Shown here in pieces: positions 33,139 to 41,637 of a stretch of 47,477 nucleotides of DNA (within the stretch, counting starts at the first letter, position 1; every line of letters begins with the position of its first letter). Origin of the DNA: a virus; the IMG/VR virus record IMGVR_UViG_3300046538_000166, positions 1 through 47,477 of that record; one strand, written 5' to 3'. Under the pieces are notes generated by a model that saw nothing but the letters and a program-made list of their open reading frames with translations, was not told the DNA's origin and made no database searches. A program made the translations under genes and the position numbers.

Positions 33139-35160
33139 TTAGCGTCTCTTCAGGTAACCGCTGCTGGAACTGCGGCGTGGAGGTGGCGGTGTTGCTGGTC
33201 GCGATGGCGCGACGGGGGCAGCGGATGGCGAAGCCGGTTGTGGAACGACAGCGGCTGTAGCCTGCTCGGTATTGCTGAGGCGCTCGCCTTGCACGGGCTT
33301 GATACCCAACGCTTCGTCGAAGAATCCTGACTGCGCCAGCGATTGACGCACCCGCTCCCAGTCGTGTTCCTTGTAACGGTTGAGGCCCAGGTAATGCGCC
33401 ATGGCCAAGCAGTACACCATCAGGTCGAGCGCTTCGTTGCGCTCAGCCTTGCCCTTGACCCACTCGATGCGCTTGTGACCACGGATGTACCGCGCCACCT
33501 TGCGCTCCGCGACGCACTGATCGAAGAAATCGTCGGGGAGGTCATTGGCGAAGTGCAATGCACCCGGGCCGGCTTCGAATGGATAACGGTTGTAGATCCA
33601 GTCCTTTGCCGTATCGGTACCGACGAACCACAGCTCGGCGCCGTTGCGTTCGGTTTGGCCTTTCCAGGTCACATCGACCATGGACGGGCGCTGAGCAATG
33701 ACCGGTTTGCCGGGTTTGCTGGCCCCCTTGATGGCGAACACGTTGCGCCAGCGGCGAACGCGGCAGAACTGGTAAACCTCGTCGGTGTGGTGGCCACCGG
33801 AGTCGACGGCCACCGCAAGTATGCCGAGACCGACACCGCATGGATGGCGGTACTTGGCCTTGAGCAGTTCGTCCAGTGCGGTCCAGGTGCGCTCATCGGC
33901 GGGGTCACCCGAAACGATCTGGTAGTCGATGACCCAGCGCTCCATGCCGACGCCCCAGCCCATGGCCATGAACTCCAGGCGATTGGCCTGCACGTCGACC
34001 GCACCGGTGATCATCAGCACCGCCGCCGGCATCGACCCCAATCCGAAGAGTTCCAACCGTGCCCGTTTGCGCAAGGTGTCGGCCTTGGTTTGCTCCTGCG
34101 CGCTGTCCCACACTTTGGCCAGACGGGTGTTGTAGAACACCTGCATGGGTTCCAGGTCACCTTTGGCCTGGGCCTTTTTCGCCTTCTCGAATTGTTTGGC
34201 CAGCGACTTCCAGTCCATCCAACCGAGGGGCGAATACAGCGCGTTGAGGTGGAAGCCTACCGTCTCGCCGTCGCCTTCGGCATGGCCACGCCACTCGCCG
34301 TTGGCGAGCATTTCGCCCTTGTGGAACTCCTCGATCAGCACGTCGCAATCAGGACCGGCGCACTGGTAATGCACCACGCTGAAATCCTTCGAGTAGTGCA
34401 GGCGCTCCCATTCCAGGGTTTGCATATGCCCGCAACTCGGACACGGCACGTAGTAGTGACGCTGATCACTGCCGTCGAACAGGTCGGAAATTCGCGACGC
34501 GCCCTTGATCGTGGGCGAGCTGGAAAAGTAGAACTTGGCGTTGCGACCGAAGGTACTGCCCCGGGTTTCCGCCAGCTCGATGGGGTCGCCCTCCTCGCCG
34601 ATGTCTACTTCCCAACGGTCGATCTCGTCGCCGTACACGTAGCGCGCCGACAACTCCGACAGGTTGGCCGCCGAGCCGGCGGTGGTGACGTACAACGTCC
34701 CACCCTCGAACTCTTTGGTATCCATGGTATTGCGCGAGTCCCGCGAACGGCTGGCCGCGACCCGCTCGCGCAACACCGGTGTCGCCTTGATGGTTTTGCC
34801 GATCCGTGACGACACCCGTTTGGCCAGGCCCAAGCTGGGCAACAGCGCCAGGATGTTCGACGGCGCCATGTGCATCAGCCCGCCGATCCAGTTCAGACCA
34901 ATCTGGGTTTTCATCAACTGCGACGCGACCATGGTGATCACGCGTTTGCAGGGGTGAGCCGGTGACAGGCAACGCATGGGTTCACGGGCATACGGTGTGC
35001 GCGAGGTCCGGTACTGGCCGGGCTCAGCGGCGCCGGTGTCACGCGGGATGCGCATGTACTCATCGGCCCACTGATCGATCCAGACATCCGGGTCGGGCCG
35101 CAGCCCACGGAAATACGCCTCGCGGTACACCTCTGCACCGTCAGGAATATCCGTAGGCAT
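33139..35160 (-). CDS. terminase large subunit (lambda gpA-like)
   Basis: A 673-aa protein. The N-terminal ATPase shows VITMVASQLMKTQIGLNWIG (adenine and Walker A region) and RYVYGDEIDRW (Walker B); a YVPCPSCGHMQTLEW zinc-like motif follows. The C-terminal nuclease part (TGAVDVQANRLEFMAMGWG, VAVDSGGHHTDEVYQFCR) is typical. It ends in an unusual Pro/Ser-rich tail (SRPATPPPPRRSSSS). It packages and cuts phage DNA at cos-type ends. Confidence 0.9.
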   Translation of the reverse strand: MPTDIPDGAEVYREAYFRGLRPDPDVWIDQWADEYMRIPRDTGAAEPGQYRTSRTPYAREPMRCLSPAHPCKRVITMVASQLMKTQIGLNWIGGLMHMAPSNILALLPSLGLAKRVSSRIGKTIKATPVLRERVAASRSRDSRNTMDTKEFEGGTLYVTTAGSAANLSELSARYVYGDEIDRWEVDIGEEGDPIELAETRGSTFGRNAKFYFSSSPTIKGASRISDLFDGSDQRHYYVPCPSCGHMQTLEWERLHYSKDFSVVHYQCAGPDCDVLIEEFHKGEMLANGEWRGHAEGDGETVGFHLNALYSPLGWMDWKSLAKQFEKAKKAQAKGDLEPMQVFYNTRLAKVWDSAQEQTKADTLRKRARLELFGLGSMPAAVLMITGAVDVQANRLEFMAMGWGVGMERWVIDYQIVSGDPADERTWTALDELLKAKYRHPCGVGLGILAVAVDSGGHHTDEVYQFCRVRRWRNVFAIKGASKPGKPVIAQRPSMVDVTWKGQTERNGAELWFVGTDTAKDWIYNRYPFEAGPGALHFANDLPDDFFDQCVAERKVARYIRGHKRIEWVKGKAERNEALDLMVYCLAMAHYLGLNRYKEHDWERVRQSLAQSGFFDEALGIKPVQGERLSNTEQATAAVVPQPASPSAAPVAPSRPATPPPPRRSSSSGYLKRR

Positions 35161-35164
35161 AAGG

Positions 35165-35767
35165 TCAACTCGTGGTCAGTGCGTGTTCAAGGTCTGCTGA
35201 AGACATGCGCTCGGCATCCTCCAGCGAGCGACGGATCGCCGCCGTCAGGTGCTTTTCGATTTCCCAAGGGTCGGTCATGGACGCCAGTTCGGGCGCCAGC
35301 TGCGGCGGCATGCCCAGCAATTGATCGCGCAGCATGCGGCCGGCGTTGTAGGCGCCGGTCTGGACCGCTGTCGCCGACACCAGTGAACCCTTGGCCTTGT
35401 GCAACTCGATCTCGGCGAGCAGGGCCAGGTTGTGTTCGCGCAGGGCACGCGCTTTCTGGAAGTCCGGCAATTGCCCGGCAAAGGTAATCGCTGGCGGCGG
35501 CGCAGCCATTGAAGTCGGTTCGACCTGGCTGGACAGCTGACTGTACACGTCACGCTGCAGCCGATCCTGGTGATGCCGATCAGCAACAGCGGCCTTGCTC
35601 GGGTCAGCAGTGTCGCGAATCAACGCTTCGCTGGCTGTGACATCGACCTGTTTACCGTCGGCGCTGAGTACCAGACGGTTGTTGTTTTTCAACCAGGTGA
35701 TGTAACTGGGTGCCCTGCCGATCCGAGCCGCGAAGGCGCTCTTTGACAGGTACATTGGTTCTGTCAT
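35165..35767 (-). CDS. terminase small subunit (Nu1-like)
   Basis: A 200-aa protein. The N-terminal winged helix (YLSKSAFAARIGRAPSYITW) recognises the packaging site in this family. The middle helix (KARALREHNLALLAEIELHK) and C-terminus (LRDQLLGMPPQLAPELASMT) are typical dimerisation and gpA-binding parts. It starts the late head module. The region just upstream (35768-36013) is the expected place for its DNA target. Confidence 0.8.
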   Translation of the reverse strand: MTEPMYLSKSAFAARIGRAPSYITWLKNNNRLVLSADGKQVDVTASEALIRDTADPSKAAVADRHHQDRLQRDVYSQLSSQVEPTSMAAPPPAITFAGQLPDFQKARALREHNLALLAEIELHKAKGSLVSATAVQTGAYNAGRMLRDQLLGMPPQLAPELASMTDPWEIEKHLTAAIRRSLEDAERMSSADLEHALTTS

Positions 35768-36013
35768 AAGCCCTCCTTTTCAACGGCTTTTCAATGCAAA
35801 CCTTTCAATTTCAATGGATTGAATTTCAGTAAGCTGGCAACCCTGCCGCTAACACTTTCCCGCGGGTTTCCGACCCCGTACCCGCCGAATACCCTCAGGG
35901 TCCCCGGCGATTTTCGGCGCCCCGAAACGGTGCGCCAGCCCTGCTCTTCACCGACGTCGGCACTTCGCTGGCACCCGAACGCTTGACGGCCCGAGGTTCG
36001 CAAAGGCGGGTAG
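35768..36013. other. candidate packaging (cos) region
   Basis: A non-coding interval directly upstream of the terminase small subunit. It contains a GC-rich run of short motifs on the minus strand (GGGGACCCTGAGGG, GGCGGGTACGGGGTCGG, CCCGCGGG). The minus-strand open frame across it has no ribosome site or family resemblance. Assignment as cos rests on position only. Confidence 0.3.
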
Positions 36014-36514
36014 TTACGCGAACTCCCGCAGCGCCTCTTGCAAGCGCCTGGCTTTGACAATGGCTTCGGCATTACTTTCGCGTTCAGCCTCAACCGTCAG
36101 GGCTACCTCTTCGATGCGGCCAGCCAACGCTTTCATGCGCCTGCTGAACTCATCAGACAGACTCACCACTTCCCCCGACAGAATCGCCAAAACATCCAGC
36201 GCACCCTCGGTTGGTTTGATCGATACAACGGTCTGCTTGGCTGTCTGAGTCACGGCCTGTTCCTTCTTAGGTTTTGGAGTTGCTGCGTCACGCTGAAACT
36301 TTCCGCCTATTGGCTCCCTGATAAGCCCGGCATCTTTGAGCTCACCGAGTGCGCGGCGTATGGCATAGGCCGATGCGCCACTGGCGTTGGCAGCCACGAC
36401 GGCACCGTGAATATCCCGAGCGCGCCAGCATGATTGAATGGGTACATAACCAAAGACTTTTTGAGCAATAGAAGATTGCCCGGCAAGCATCTGCTGCTGC
36501 CTGGATTCATTCAT
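36014..36514 (-). CDS. winged-helix hypothetical protein
   Basis: A 166-aa protein from the ATG at 36514 (MNESRQQQMLAGQSSIAQKV). Residues 20-75 look like a winged helix (CWRARDIHGAVVAANASGAS, IRRALGELKDAGLIREP). The rest is a linker and a long C-terminal helix (RRMKALAGRIEEVALTVEAE). It lies between holin and terminase. It may be a DNA-binding packaging or late regulatory factor; the family is not recognised. Confidence 0.5.
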   Translation of the reverse strand: MNESRQQQMLAGQSSIAQKVFGYVPIQSCWRARDIHGAVVAANASGASAYAIRRALGELKDAGLIREPIGGKFQRDAATPKPKKEQAVTQTAKQTVVSIKPTEGALDVLAILSGEVVSLSDEFSRRMKALAGRIEEVALTVEAERESNAEAIVKARRLQEALREFA

Positions 36515-36550
36515 GTCTAGGGACCTGCTTAACAAGTGGCTAGGTGGGAG

Positions 36551-36895
36551 CTATTCAGAGCGATTCGATTGGGAGGCCGCTTCGCACACGCCCAGCCGCT
36601 TGGCGGCCCAGCGCTCGTACAAGCCAATGGCGACATCGGCACCGGCCATCGCCGTCAAGCAACCCAAGGCGCCCGCCGTCCAAATCGACATGCCGGCGGC
36701 GATCATCAGCATCATTGCCGACACTCCGCAGACAATGCAGGCACCGGACCGCAGCGCTAATCGACGCAACAACACCCAACCGCGCGCGCCGTCTTTGTCA
36801 GCTCGCCACATCTCACCCGAAACGCCACCGACCAAAGCCAGGACGATCACTAACCAGATCGGCATCTCTGCCAGCGCTTGCTGCTCATTTGTCAT
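36551..36895 (-). CDS. phage holin, LydA-like
   Basis: A 114-aa protein from the ATG at 36895 (MTNEQQALAEMPIWLVIVLA). Three membrane segments are visible: IWLVIVLALVGGVSGEMW, LRSGACIVCGVSAMMLMIAA and IWTAGALGCLTAMAGADVAI. This layout fits holin superfamily III (LydA type). It would form the holes that release or trigger the endolysin encoded 22 kb away. A terminator-like hairpin (36937-36960) precedes the gene. Confidence 0.75.
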   Translation of the reverse strand: MTNEQQALAEMPIWLVIVLALVGGVSGEMWRADKDGARGWVLLRRLALRSGACIVCGVSAMMLMIAAGMSIWTAGALGCLTAMAGADVAIGLYERWAAKRLGVCEAASQSNRSE

Positions 36896-36936
36896 GTTGT
36901 GCCTCAAGTGAAGGAGTGTGCCGAACACAAAAAAGA

Positions 36937-36960
36937 AAACCCCGCCGGGTGGCAGGGTTT
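36937..36960 (-). terminator. terminator-like hairpin before the holin gene
   Basis: AAACCC and GGGTTT arms with an inner GCC/GGC pairing, followed leftward by TTTTCTTTTTTG. It lies between the putative late regulator and the holin, where a late-gene antiterminator would be expected to act. Confidence 0.65.
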
Positions 36961-37155
36961 CAGTGTCATGACGCAAGCCAGGACGAAGTGCACAGCACGT
37001 GCTCGGGGAGCGCCAAGGCGCAAATTTCATATCGTGGGCACTTTTTACCCCCCTCCGGAAAAACCGAAAAGCAGTGTTTAACGGTTGGGCCGAGTTCGAC
37101 CGCACTTTGACCGCACTTCGACCACACTTCGACAATTGAAACCGATGAACGGTAC

Positions 37156-37644
37156 TCAGCAAACCCGCGTTCGCCTACTCGTTGATGCTCGGGTTAGGTT
37201 GGTATCGAGCGCACCACTGCGCCGATCAAGTCCCCGAGTTGTAGCACTGCGAACCGTGAGTATGAGTTGCACCTGCTGATGCAGACGATGAACCCAATTC
37301 CTGTAAGTCCGGTCTGCATCCTCGGCGAGCTGTAACAAACGCATCTGCTCACGCACAGTCATTGGAGGTTGGACGAGGTAACGATTGCGAGCCAACAACG
37401 CCAACTGAGCGCCCTTCTCCGACTGACGATCAAGCTGTGCAACAGCGGCAGCCACCTCGGTACTGGCGTGATCCATCCCACCACCGGCCGACATCATGAG
37501 ATCGCGTGACCCAGGCGTGCCACGTGGAGCGCAGCCACCGTACTGCATGATTGTCGCCATCGGACTTCCCAAACCACCACCGTCGCCAACCTGGCAGTGC
37601 TGGGCGCCCCAATGCTGCATCAATGCTTCAATTTCCTCGATCAT
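37156..37644 (-). CDS. putative late-gene regulator (Q-like position)
   Basis: A 162-aa protein from the ATG at 37644 (MIEEIEALMQHWGAQHCQVG). It has GGGLGSPMATIMQYGGCAPRG, then a helical C-terminus (MTVREQMRLLQLAEDADRTY, HRLHQQVQLILTVR). The position, last gene before holin and terminase and first after the replication gene, is that of a Q-type antiterminator. The sequence itself does not prove this. Confidence 0.4.
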   Translation of the reverse strand: MIEEIEALMQHWGAQHCQVGDGGGLGSPMATIMQYGGCAPRGTPGSRDLMMSAGGGMDHASTEVAAAVAQLDRQSEKGAQLALLARNRYLVQPPMTVREQMRLLQLAEDADRTYRNWVHRLHQQVQLILTVRSATTRGLDRRSGALDTNLTRASTSRRTRVC

Positions 37645-37668
37645 CGCCCTTTCCCCCGAAAAACCGAA

Positions 37669-37959
37669 CCCAACACAGAAAAACCACAACCCAACACAAA
37701 CCCAACACAAATAAATCCCTTTAAAATCAATATTTTTATTAACTTTGAGTTGAGTGTGTTGGGTTTGTTGGGTTTTTCAGTCCTCGCATAAGAAAATTTT
37801 GTGACCATTGCTTCCGGTGAAAATAACGTCACGCATGCGCGCACGCGACACCAAACCCAACACACCCAACACAACAGCCGGAAACCCGCGAAAACAAAGG
37901 CCTGAAATTGTGCTGGGTAGCCAAAACCAACCCGACACACACCCAACACACCCAACACA
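37669..37959. repeat. iteron-like repeats with AT-rich core, candidate replication origin
   Basis: The 9-mer CCCAACACA occurs exactly at 37669, 37690, 37701, 37856, 37865, 37942 and 37951, and inverted at 37755. Near-copies are at 37764 (inverted) and 37931. They flank an AT-rich stretch (about 37709-37750, including ATTTTTATTAACTTTG). The block lies immediately downstream of the primase-helicase gene. Iterons beside an AT-rich unwinding region are typical of replication origins. Confidence 0.5.
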
Positions 37960-37972
37960 CTTTTAAACGTAC

Positions 37973-40675
37973 TCATGCTGCAGCCGCCTTGATGTGGTCC
38001 CAGCTGTCCACATTCCACCCGGCCAGCTTCGCCTTCGCCCGCCAGGCGACGACCATCGCACCAAGTTCGGCCGACTTCAGCGATGGGGGCGGGGAAGCAT
38101 CCTGGTCAACCGGAAAGAAGAACGCACCAAACTTGCGGTTGCTGCCATCGGTCCAAGGTATCGAGCGCGTTTTTTCTACTTCGGAATTGATGAACAGCGA
38201 GAACTTCGTCTGACTCATCACGTGCTCCTTGTTACGTTGACACCACTCAAGGAACAGCGAGTAAAGGTCAGTCGACAGACACGGCCCCCAGAGGCCCTGA
38301 CCAAGCTCGCTGTATTTCCACAGGTGCAGGAACGTCTGCCAACCGGCCCGGCTCAGGGCTACCAGCCGCTCCCGGGCATCAGTTGATGGCGGTCGTGTCC
38401 GCTGGTTGAAGTCGCCCAAATCAACCGACAACAGCCAGCCGTAAAGGGCCGCGACGCCACCCTGCTCCAATTCCTGGCCAATGGCTTTCTGGCGCTCCAC
38501 CGGCAAAGTCTCCAAGGGCCATACCACCAACATCCGGCGGTCGCTGTCACTGATTGGCCACGGCATGATCTCGTTGCTCAAGAAAACTGCGTTCATATGG
38601 TTGGATTCCTCCCAACCATTGATGAACTTGGATTCCATCCGAACCGTTTTCCCGGTGACCAGGTGCTTGATCTTGCCCACCTGGTTGTAACGCTGATCTC
38701 GACTCACGACCTCTTCAAAAACTGCCCACAACTTACGGCTTTGCCAGGCGTTGAAATTGCTTTCCAGCTGGGTCTGCCCAACTGTTGCTGCGTACTGACC
38801 GTAAAGCCTGCCCAAGGTATCGGCGAAAAACAGACTCTTACCCGAGCCCTCCATGCTGGAATGCATCAGCACAGCGGTATCCATCTTGGCGCCCAGGTGC
38901 TGCAGCGGAAATGCCAGCCAGCGAGTCAACCAGAGCGCCGCTTTTTCATCGTGGTTGCACAGAAACGAAATCAGCCACCGCAAGTTGGCACAGGCTGCAT
39001 CGTCCCTGACCGGCTCCAGCGGCAGGCCATCAAAGGTATTGATGTACACCGCTGGATCCTTGGTCATGGTTGGGTCAAACACGATATGGTCCACATCCAC
39101 CGTGCGGCGCTCGCTACTGTTCAACCACAGCGCGTAAGCGTCACCCAAGGCCATCTTTACGGCGCCTTCCGCCACACGCCGTTTCTTTTCCCGGTCCCAC
39201 ACGTCTTTGGTGCCATCGATGTACACATAGCGATCGGTAGGTGACATGCCCAAGGCACCACCCTTTTTGCCCGACATGCGCCGCGTCTGCTCGATGTCAC
39301 GGACATGCTCATCGGAGATCAACCGCTTACCCGTGTCATCCAACCAGGCTTTGGCCAGTGGCTTGCCGACCCGTGCTTCGAACGCTGACTTTTTCATCAC
39401 CCGCGACTGGTCGCAGTCCCACACATGTGTGGTCCCCTCGACCAATGCGAAACGACGAAGTAAGTGGTCAAGCGTCATCACCTCCCCCGCCCCCCCGTCA
39501 GATGCAGGAGCAGCCCCGCTGGGAGCGTCGTCGGCAGTAGGGTTCGGCCTGCTCGAATCACCGGATGGGGTCGGGGGAAGATCACGCGGATCAGGGCGTG
39601 ATGAATGCTGCATACCCAGCATGCGCGCAGCGTCTTTCACGGCCTTTGACTGGTCGCCGCCGTGCTCGAGCAAACAGAACACCTCGAAGGCATCGTTCTG
39701 ATGCCCGTTCGCGAGCGGATCAGCGCCGTGGTGCGAATAGACCTTGCCCTCATCACTGATCGTCACTCCTGGCAAGCCGGTGCTGCTCTGTGGGTAAAGC
39801 CACTTGCTGCCTCGCTTGATGTAACCGTGGGTGCGCAAAAGCTCGCCAACGTCGTGACTGCGGTTGAACTCATCAATCACCGACGGGCGTTGACCTACCG
39901 CAGCAGCCGGCCGTTTGGCGACTTTCGCCGGCGCCGCTGCGGGTTTGATTGCCCAGGGGCATGCCGCTTCGGCATCACGTTTAAAGAAGTCCCAGTTTTT
40001 CCAGACAGAAAGCAACTCATCGGTCAGCGTTGGCAAACCGTCCGTGGCACTGGGCGGTGTCCGCCAGGTGTAAGGCTTGCCGGTACCCGGATGAATCGAC
40101 GGAGGAAAAACGTCCTGCACCAAACCAGCACGCAACTCGAATACCGTGAAGCGCTTGTATTCTTCAGCCTCAGCGCGTGCCGCGACTTCCTCATCGGCGG
40201 CCCCCTGCTCCTTCGCCGCCTTGGCTTTATCCATCAGACCTTTGTGGATCGAACCGTCAGGGTCTTTTTCATTCGGCCAAGAAAGAGAATGCCGGCTCAG
40301 CTCAACGCCGTCCGGCAATTTGAAAAGCACCCGAAAGCGCGCCGGGTTTCCGACAATGGTCGGGTACACCAGCGCCATAGCATCCAGATCGATCCCCAAC
40401 AGCTCATACAACACATGCCGGGTCCACTGAACATCATCGACGTCCAGCGAACAGACGCGACTCGGCCCGAGCACGACGCCGAGGTTATGGTTGGGGTTTC
40501 GTTGCCAGAACGCTTCAGCTGTGGCGGCATCAGTGATGTAGCCGCCCGGCTTGTTCCATCCCAGGCCCTTTGGGGCTTTCTCACCTGGCTCGATGGAGAC
40601 CAGAGCGAGATCGAAAGTAGTGATGTAACGCTTTGCCCATGTAGCGATGGCTATTCCTTTGGCCGCTTCACTCAT
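37973..40675 (-). CDS. prim-pol / P4-type helicase replication protein
   Basis: A 900-aa protein. Residues 10-200 resemble a bifunctional primase-polymerase domain (GWNKPGGYITDAATAEAFWQ, GVVLGPSRVCSLDVDDVQW with metal-binding acids). The C-terminal part is a D5/P4-like superfamily 3 helicase (DUF5906 type): Walker A in SSMEGSGKSLFFADTLGRLY, VFEEVVSRDQRY, then VFLSNEIMPWPISDSDRRML. A charged, Pro-rich linker (residues about 365-400) joins them. It would prime and unwind phage DNA. Iteron-like repeats lie right after its stop. Confidence 0.85.
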   Translation of the reverse strand: MSEAAKGIAIATWAKRYITTFDLALVSIEPGEKAPKGLGWNKPGGYITDAATAEAFWQRNPNHNLGVVLGPSRVCSLDVDDVQWTRHVLYELLGIDLDAMALVYPTIVGNPARFRVLFKLPDGVELSRHSLSWPNEKDPDGSIHKGLMDKAKAAKEQGAADEEVAARAEAEEYKRFTVFELRAGLVQDVFPPSIHPGTGKPYTWRTPPSATDGLPTLTDELLSVWKNWDFFKRDAEAACPWAIKPAAAPAKVAKRPAAAVGQRPSVIDEFNRSHDVGELLRTHGYIKRGSKWLYPQSSTGLPGVTISDEGKVYSHHGADPLANGHQNDAFEVFCLLEHGGDQSKAVKDAARMLGMQHSSRPDPRDLPPTPSGDSSRPNPTADDAPSGAAPASDGGAGEVMTLDHLLRRFALVEGTTHVWDCDQSRVMKKSAFEARVGKPLAKAWLDDTGKRLISDEHVRDIEQTRRMSGKKGGALGMSPTDRYVYIDGTKDVWDREKKRRVAEGAVKMALGDAYALWLNSSERRTVDVDHIVFDPTMTKDPAVYINTFDGLPLEPVRDDAACANLRWLISFLCNHDEKAALWLTRWLAFPLQHLGAKMDTAVLMHSSMEGSGKSLFFADTLGRLYGQYAATVGQTQLESNFNAWQSRKLWAVFEEVVSRDQRYNQVGKIKHLVTGKTVRMESKFINGWEESNHMNAVFLSNEIMPWPISDSDRRMLVVWPLETLPVERQKAIGQELEQGGVAALYGWLLSVDLGDFNQRTRPPSTDARERLVALSRAGWQTFLHLWKYSELGQGLWGPCLSTDLYSLFLEWCQRNKEHVMSQTKFSLFINSEVEKTRSIPWTDGSNRKFGAFFFPVDQDASPPPSLKSAELGAMVVAWRAKAKLAGWNVDSWDHIKAAAA

Positions 40676-40878
40676 CGCCGAGCCTCCCGCAACCCCTGGC
40701 AGTCAACACAGGTTTGGCAACCCTCAATCGACTGTTGTCGGCGTAACGGGATAGGTTCGTCGCAATCCGCGCAGAACTGTGCGCTCACGCGGTTCGAAGG
40801 CACACGGCGGCTGCGCTGAAGAGCAACGTCGAGCAGGTATTGCGCCTGGTCATTAGCACGATCGATTTCATCAGCCAT
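40672..40878 (-). CDS. TraR/DksA-type zinc-finger protein
   Basis: A 68-aa protein: EIDRANDQAQYLLDVALQRS, then a four-Cys finger, FCADCDEPIPLRR...GCQTCVDCQ. Small phage DksA/TraR proteins bind RNA polymerase's secondary channel and alter host promoter use. It overlaps the CII-like gene upstream by 8 bases and the primase start by ATGA, forming one operon. Confidence 0.8.
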   Translation of the reverse strand: MADEIDRANDQAQYLLDVALQRSRRVPSNRVSAQFCADCDEPIPLRRQQSIEGCQTCVDCQGLREARR

Positions 40879-41359
40879 GGTTGCGATCCTCCATCGCCTG
40901 ACGGGCCCCCGCCATGATGCCGAGGACTTCGCGGATCACATCCATGCCGTGCTTTTCGAGATCCATGACCTCATGAAGCTCCCAAACATTGTCGGCAGCA
41001 CCGTCGTGCATCTTGGCTACGAACTCACCTGTCTCGCCGAGCAATTTGCCAACGGCCTTCAGTGCATCCCGTGTCGCCGGTACCGGTACTGGGCGATACC
41101 ACACAGCACCTGCTGGACGCATCAATGCATCAAGCAAGCGCGAGTCGCCAGTCAACCTGATCAACTCTTCAAGTTCATCCGGGTTCAGCCAACGACGCTC
41201 TTCATCGAGCTTGAGTTTCTTCTGGAGGGTGTCGTTATCCAACACCATGTCAAAGGCAAGAGCAGTGATTCCACCCTTGTAGTCACGCCCAGCGCGATAA
41301 ATCGCCTGGCGTAGAGGAAGGACCGGACCAGCGTCCGGCAAAAGATCTGTGCGACTCAT
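40871..41359 (-). CDS. phage regulatory protein, CII family
   Basis: A 162-aa protein: LPLRQAIYRAGRDYKGGITA, LAFDMVLDNDTLQKKLKLDE, then RRWLNPDELEELIRLTGDSR and LLDALMRPAGAVWYRPV. This is the phage CII-like regulator family common in Pseudomonas prophages (not lambda CII in sequence). It probably tunes the lysis-lysogeny choice or replication. It has a 321-base structured leader upstream and an inverted repeat right before its start. Confidence 0.75.
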   Translation of the reverse strand: MSRTDLLPDAGPVLPLRQAIYRAGRDYKGGITALAFDMVLDNDTLQKKLKLDEERRWLNPDELEELIRLTGDSRLLDALMRPAGAVWYRPVPVPATRDALKAVGKLLGETGEFVAKMHDGAADNVWELHEVMDLEKHGMDVIREVLGIMAGARQAMEDRNHG

Positions 41360-41360
41360 A

Positions 41361-41383
41361 ACCGTAAATCCCCTGTTTACGGT
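41361..41383 (-). promoter_or_regulatory. inverted repeat holding the cII ribosome site
   Basis: ACCGTAAA (41361-41368) and TTTACGGT (41376-41383) pair perfectly around tcccctg. On the minus strand the loop reads CAGGGGA, whose AGGGG is the only good Shine-Dalgarno sequence before the cII ATG. The structure could be a translational switch or a protein-binding operator. Confidence 0.55.
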
Positions 41384-41470
41384 GTGGCCGTAGAGTCCAA
41401 CACGCTCTATTCTACGACCACGACCGATGTGCTGTGCGAATCGTGCTGTGCAGCACGGTTCATCGTTCCA

Positions 41471-41512
41471 GTCGGCCCAGGGGATTCTTATGGTGAGAGG
41501 TCCTGGGCCGAC
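41471..41512 (-). ncRNA. conserved-loop hairpin H1 (leftward early leader)
   Basis: Perfect 11-bp stem GTCGGCCCAGG / CCTGGGCCGAC with a 20-base loop. On the minus (transcribed) strand the loop contains CCTCTCACCATAAGAATC. The same loop motif with unrelated stems occurs in H2, H3, H4 and H6, so the loop is conserved while the stems covary. Confidence 0.65.
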
Positions 41513-41553
41513 GCGCTATGTAGCGACTTGCATGTACGTGTAGCTCGTTACTT

Positions 41554-41591
41554 CCGGCCTGGTGTTTCTTTGGTGAGAGGTTTCAGGCCGG
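41554..41591 (-). ncRNA. conserved-loop hairpin H2
   Basis: Perfect 8-bp stem CCGGCCTG / CAGGCCGG around a 22-base loop with minus-strand CCTCTCACCAAAGAAACA. It starts 83 bases from H1. A short palindrome, CGCTA-tg-TAGCG (41514-41525), lies between them. Confidence 0.65.
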
Positions 41592-41637
41592 TGTTTCATG
41601 TGGCGTTATGGTGTGTGCTGCGTATCGCCACTGCTGG

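Noticed and set aside
35791-36093. 100-codon minus-strand frame upstream of the small terminase
   Set aside because: It overlaps the better-supported gene at 36014-36514, is very basic and low in structure, and has no ribosome site.
37641-38018. Minus-strand frame of 125 codons after the primase, with an ATGA overlap
   Set aside because: Its protein is made of VLGVLGVC-type strings produced by the repeat array and has no family resemblance. The repeats explain it better.
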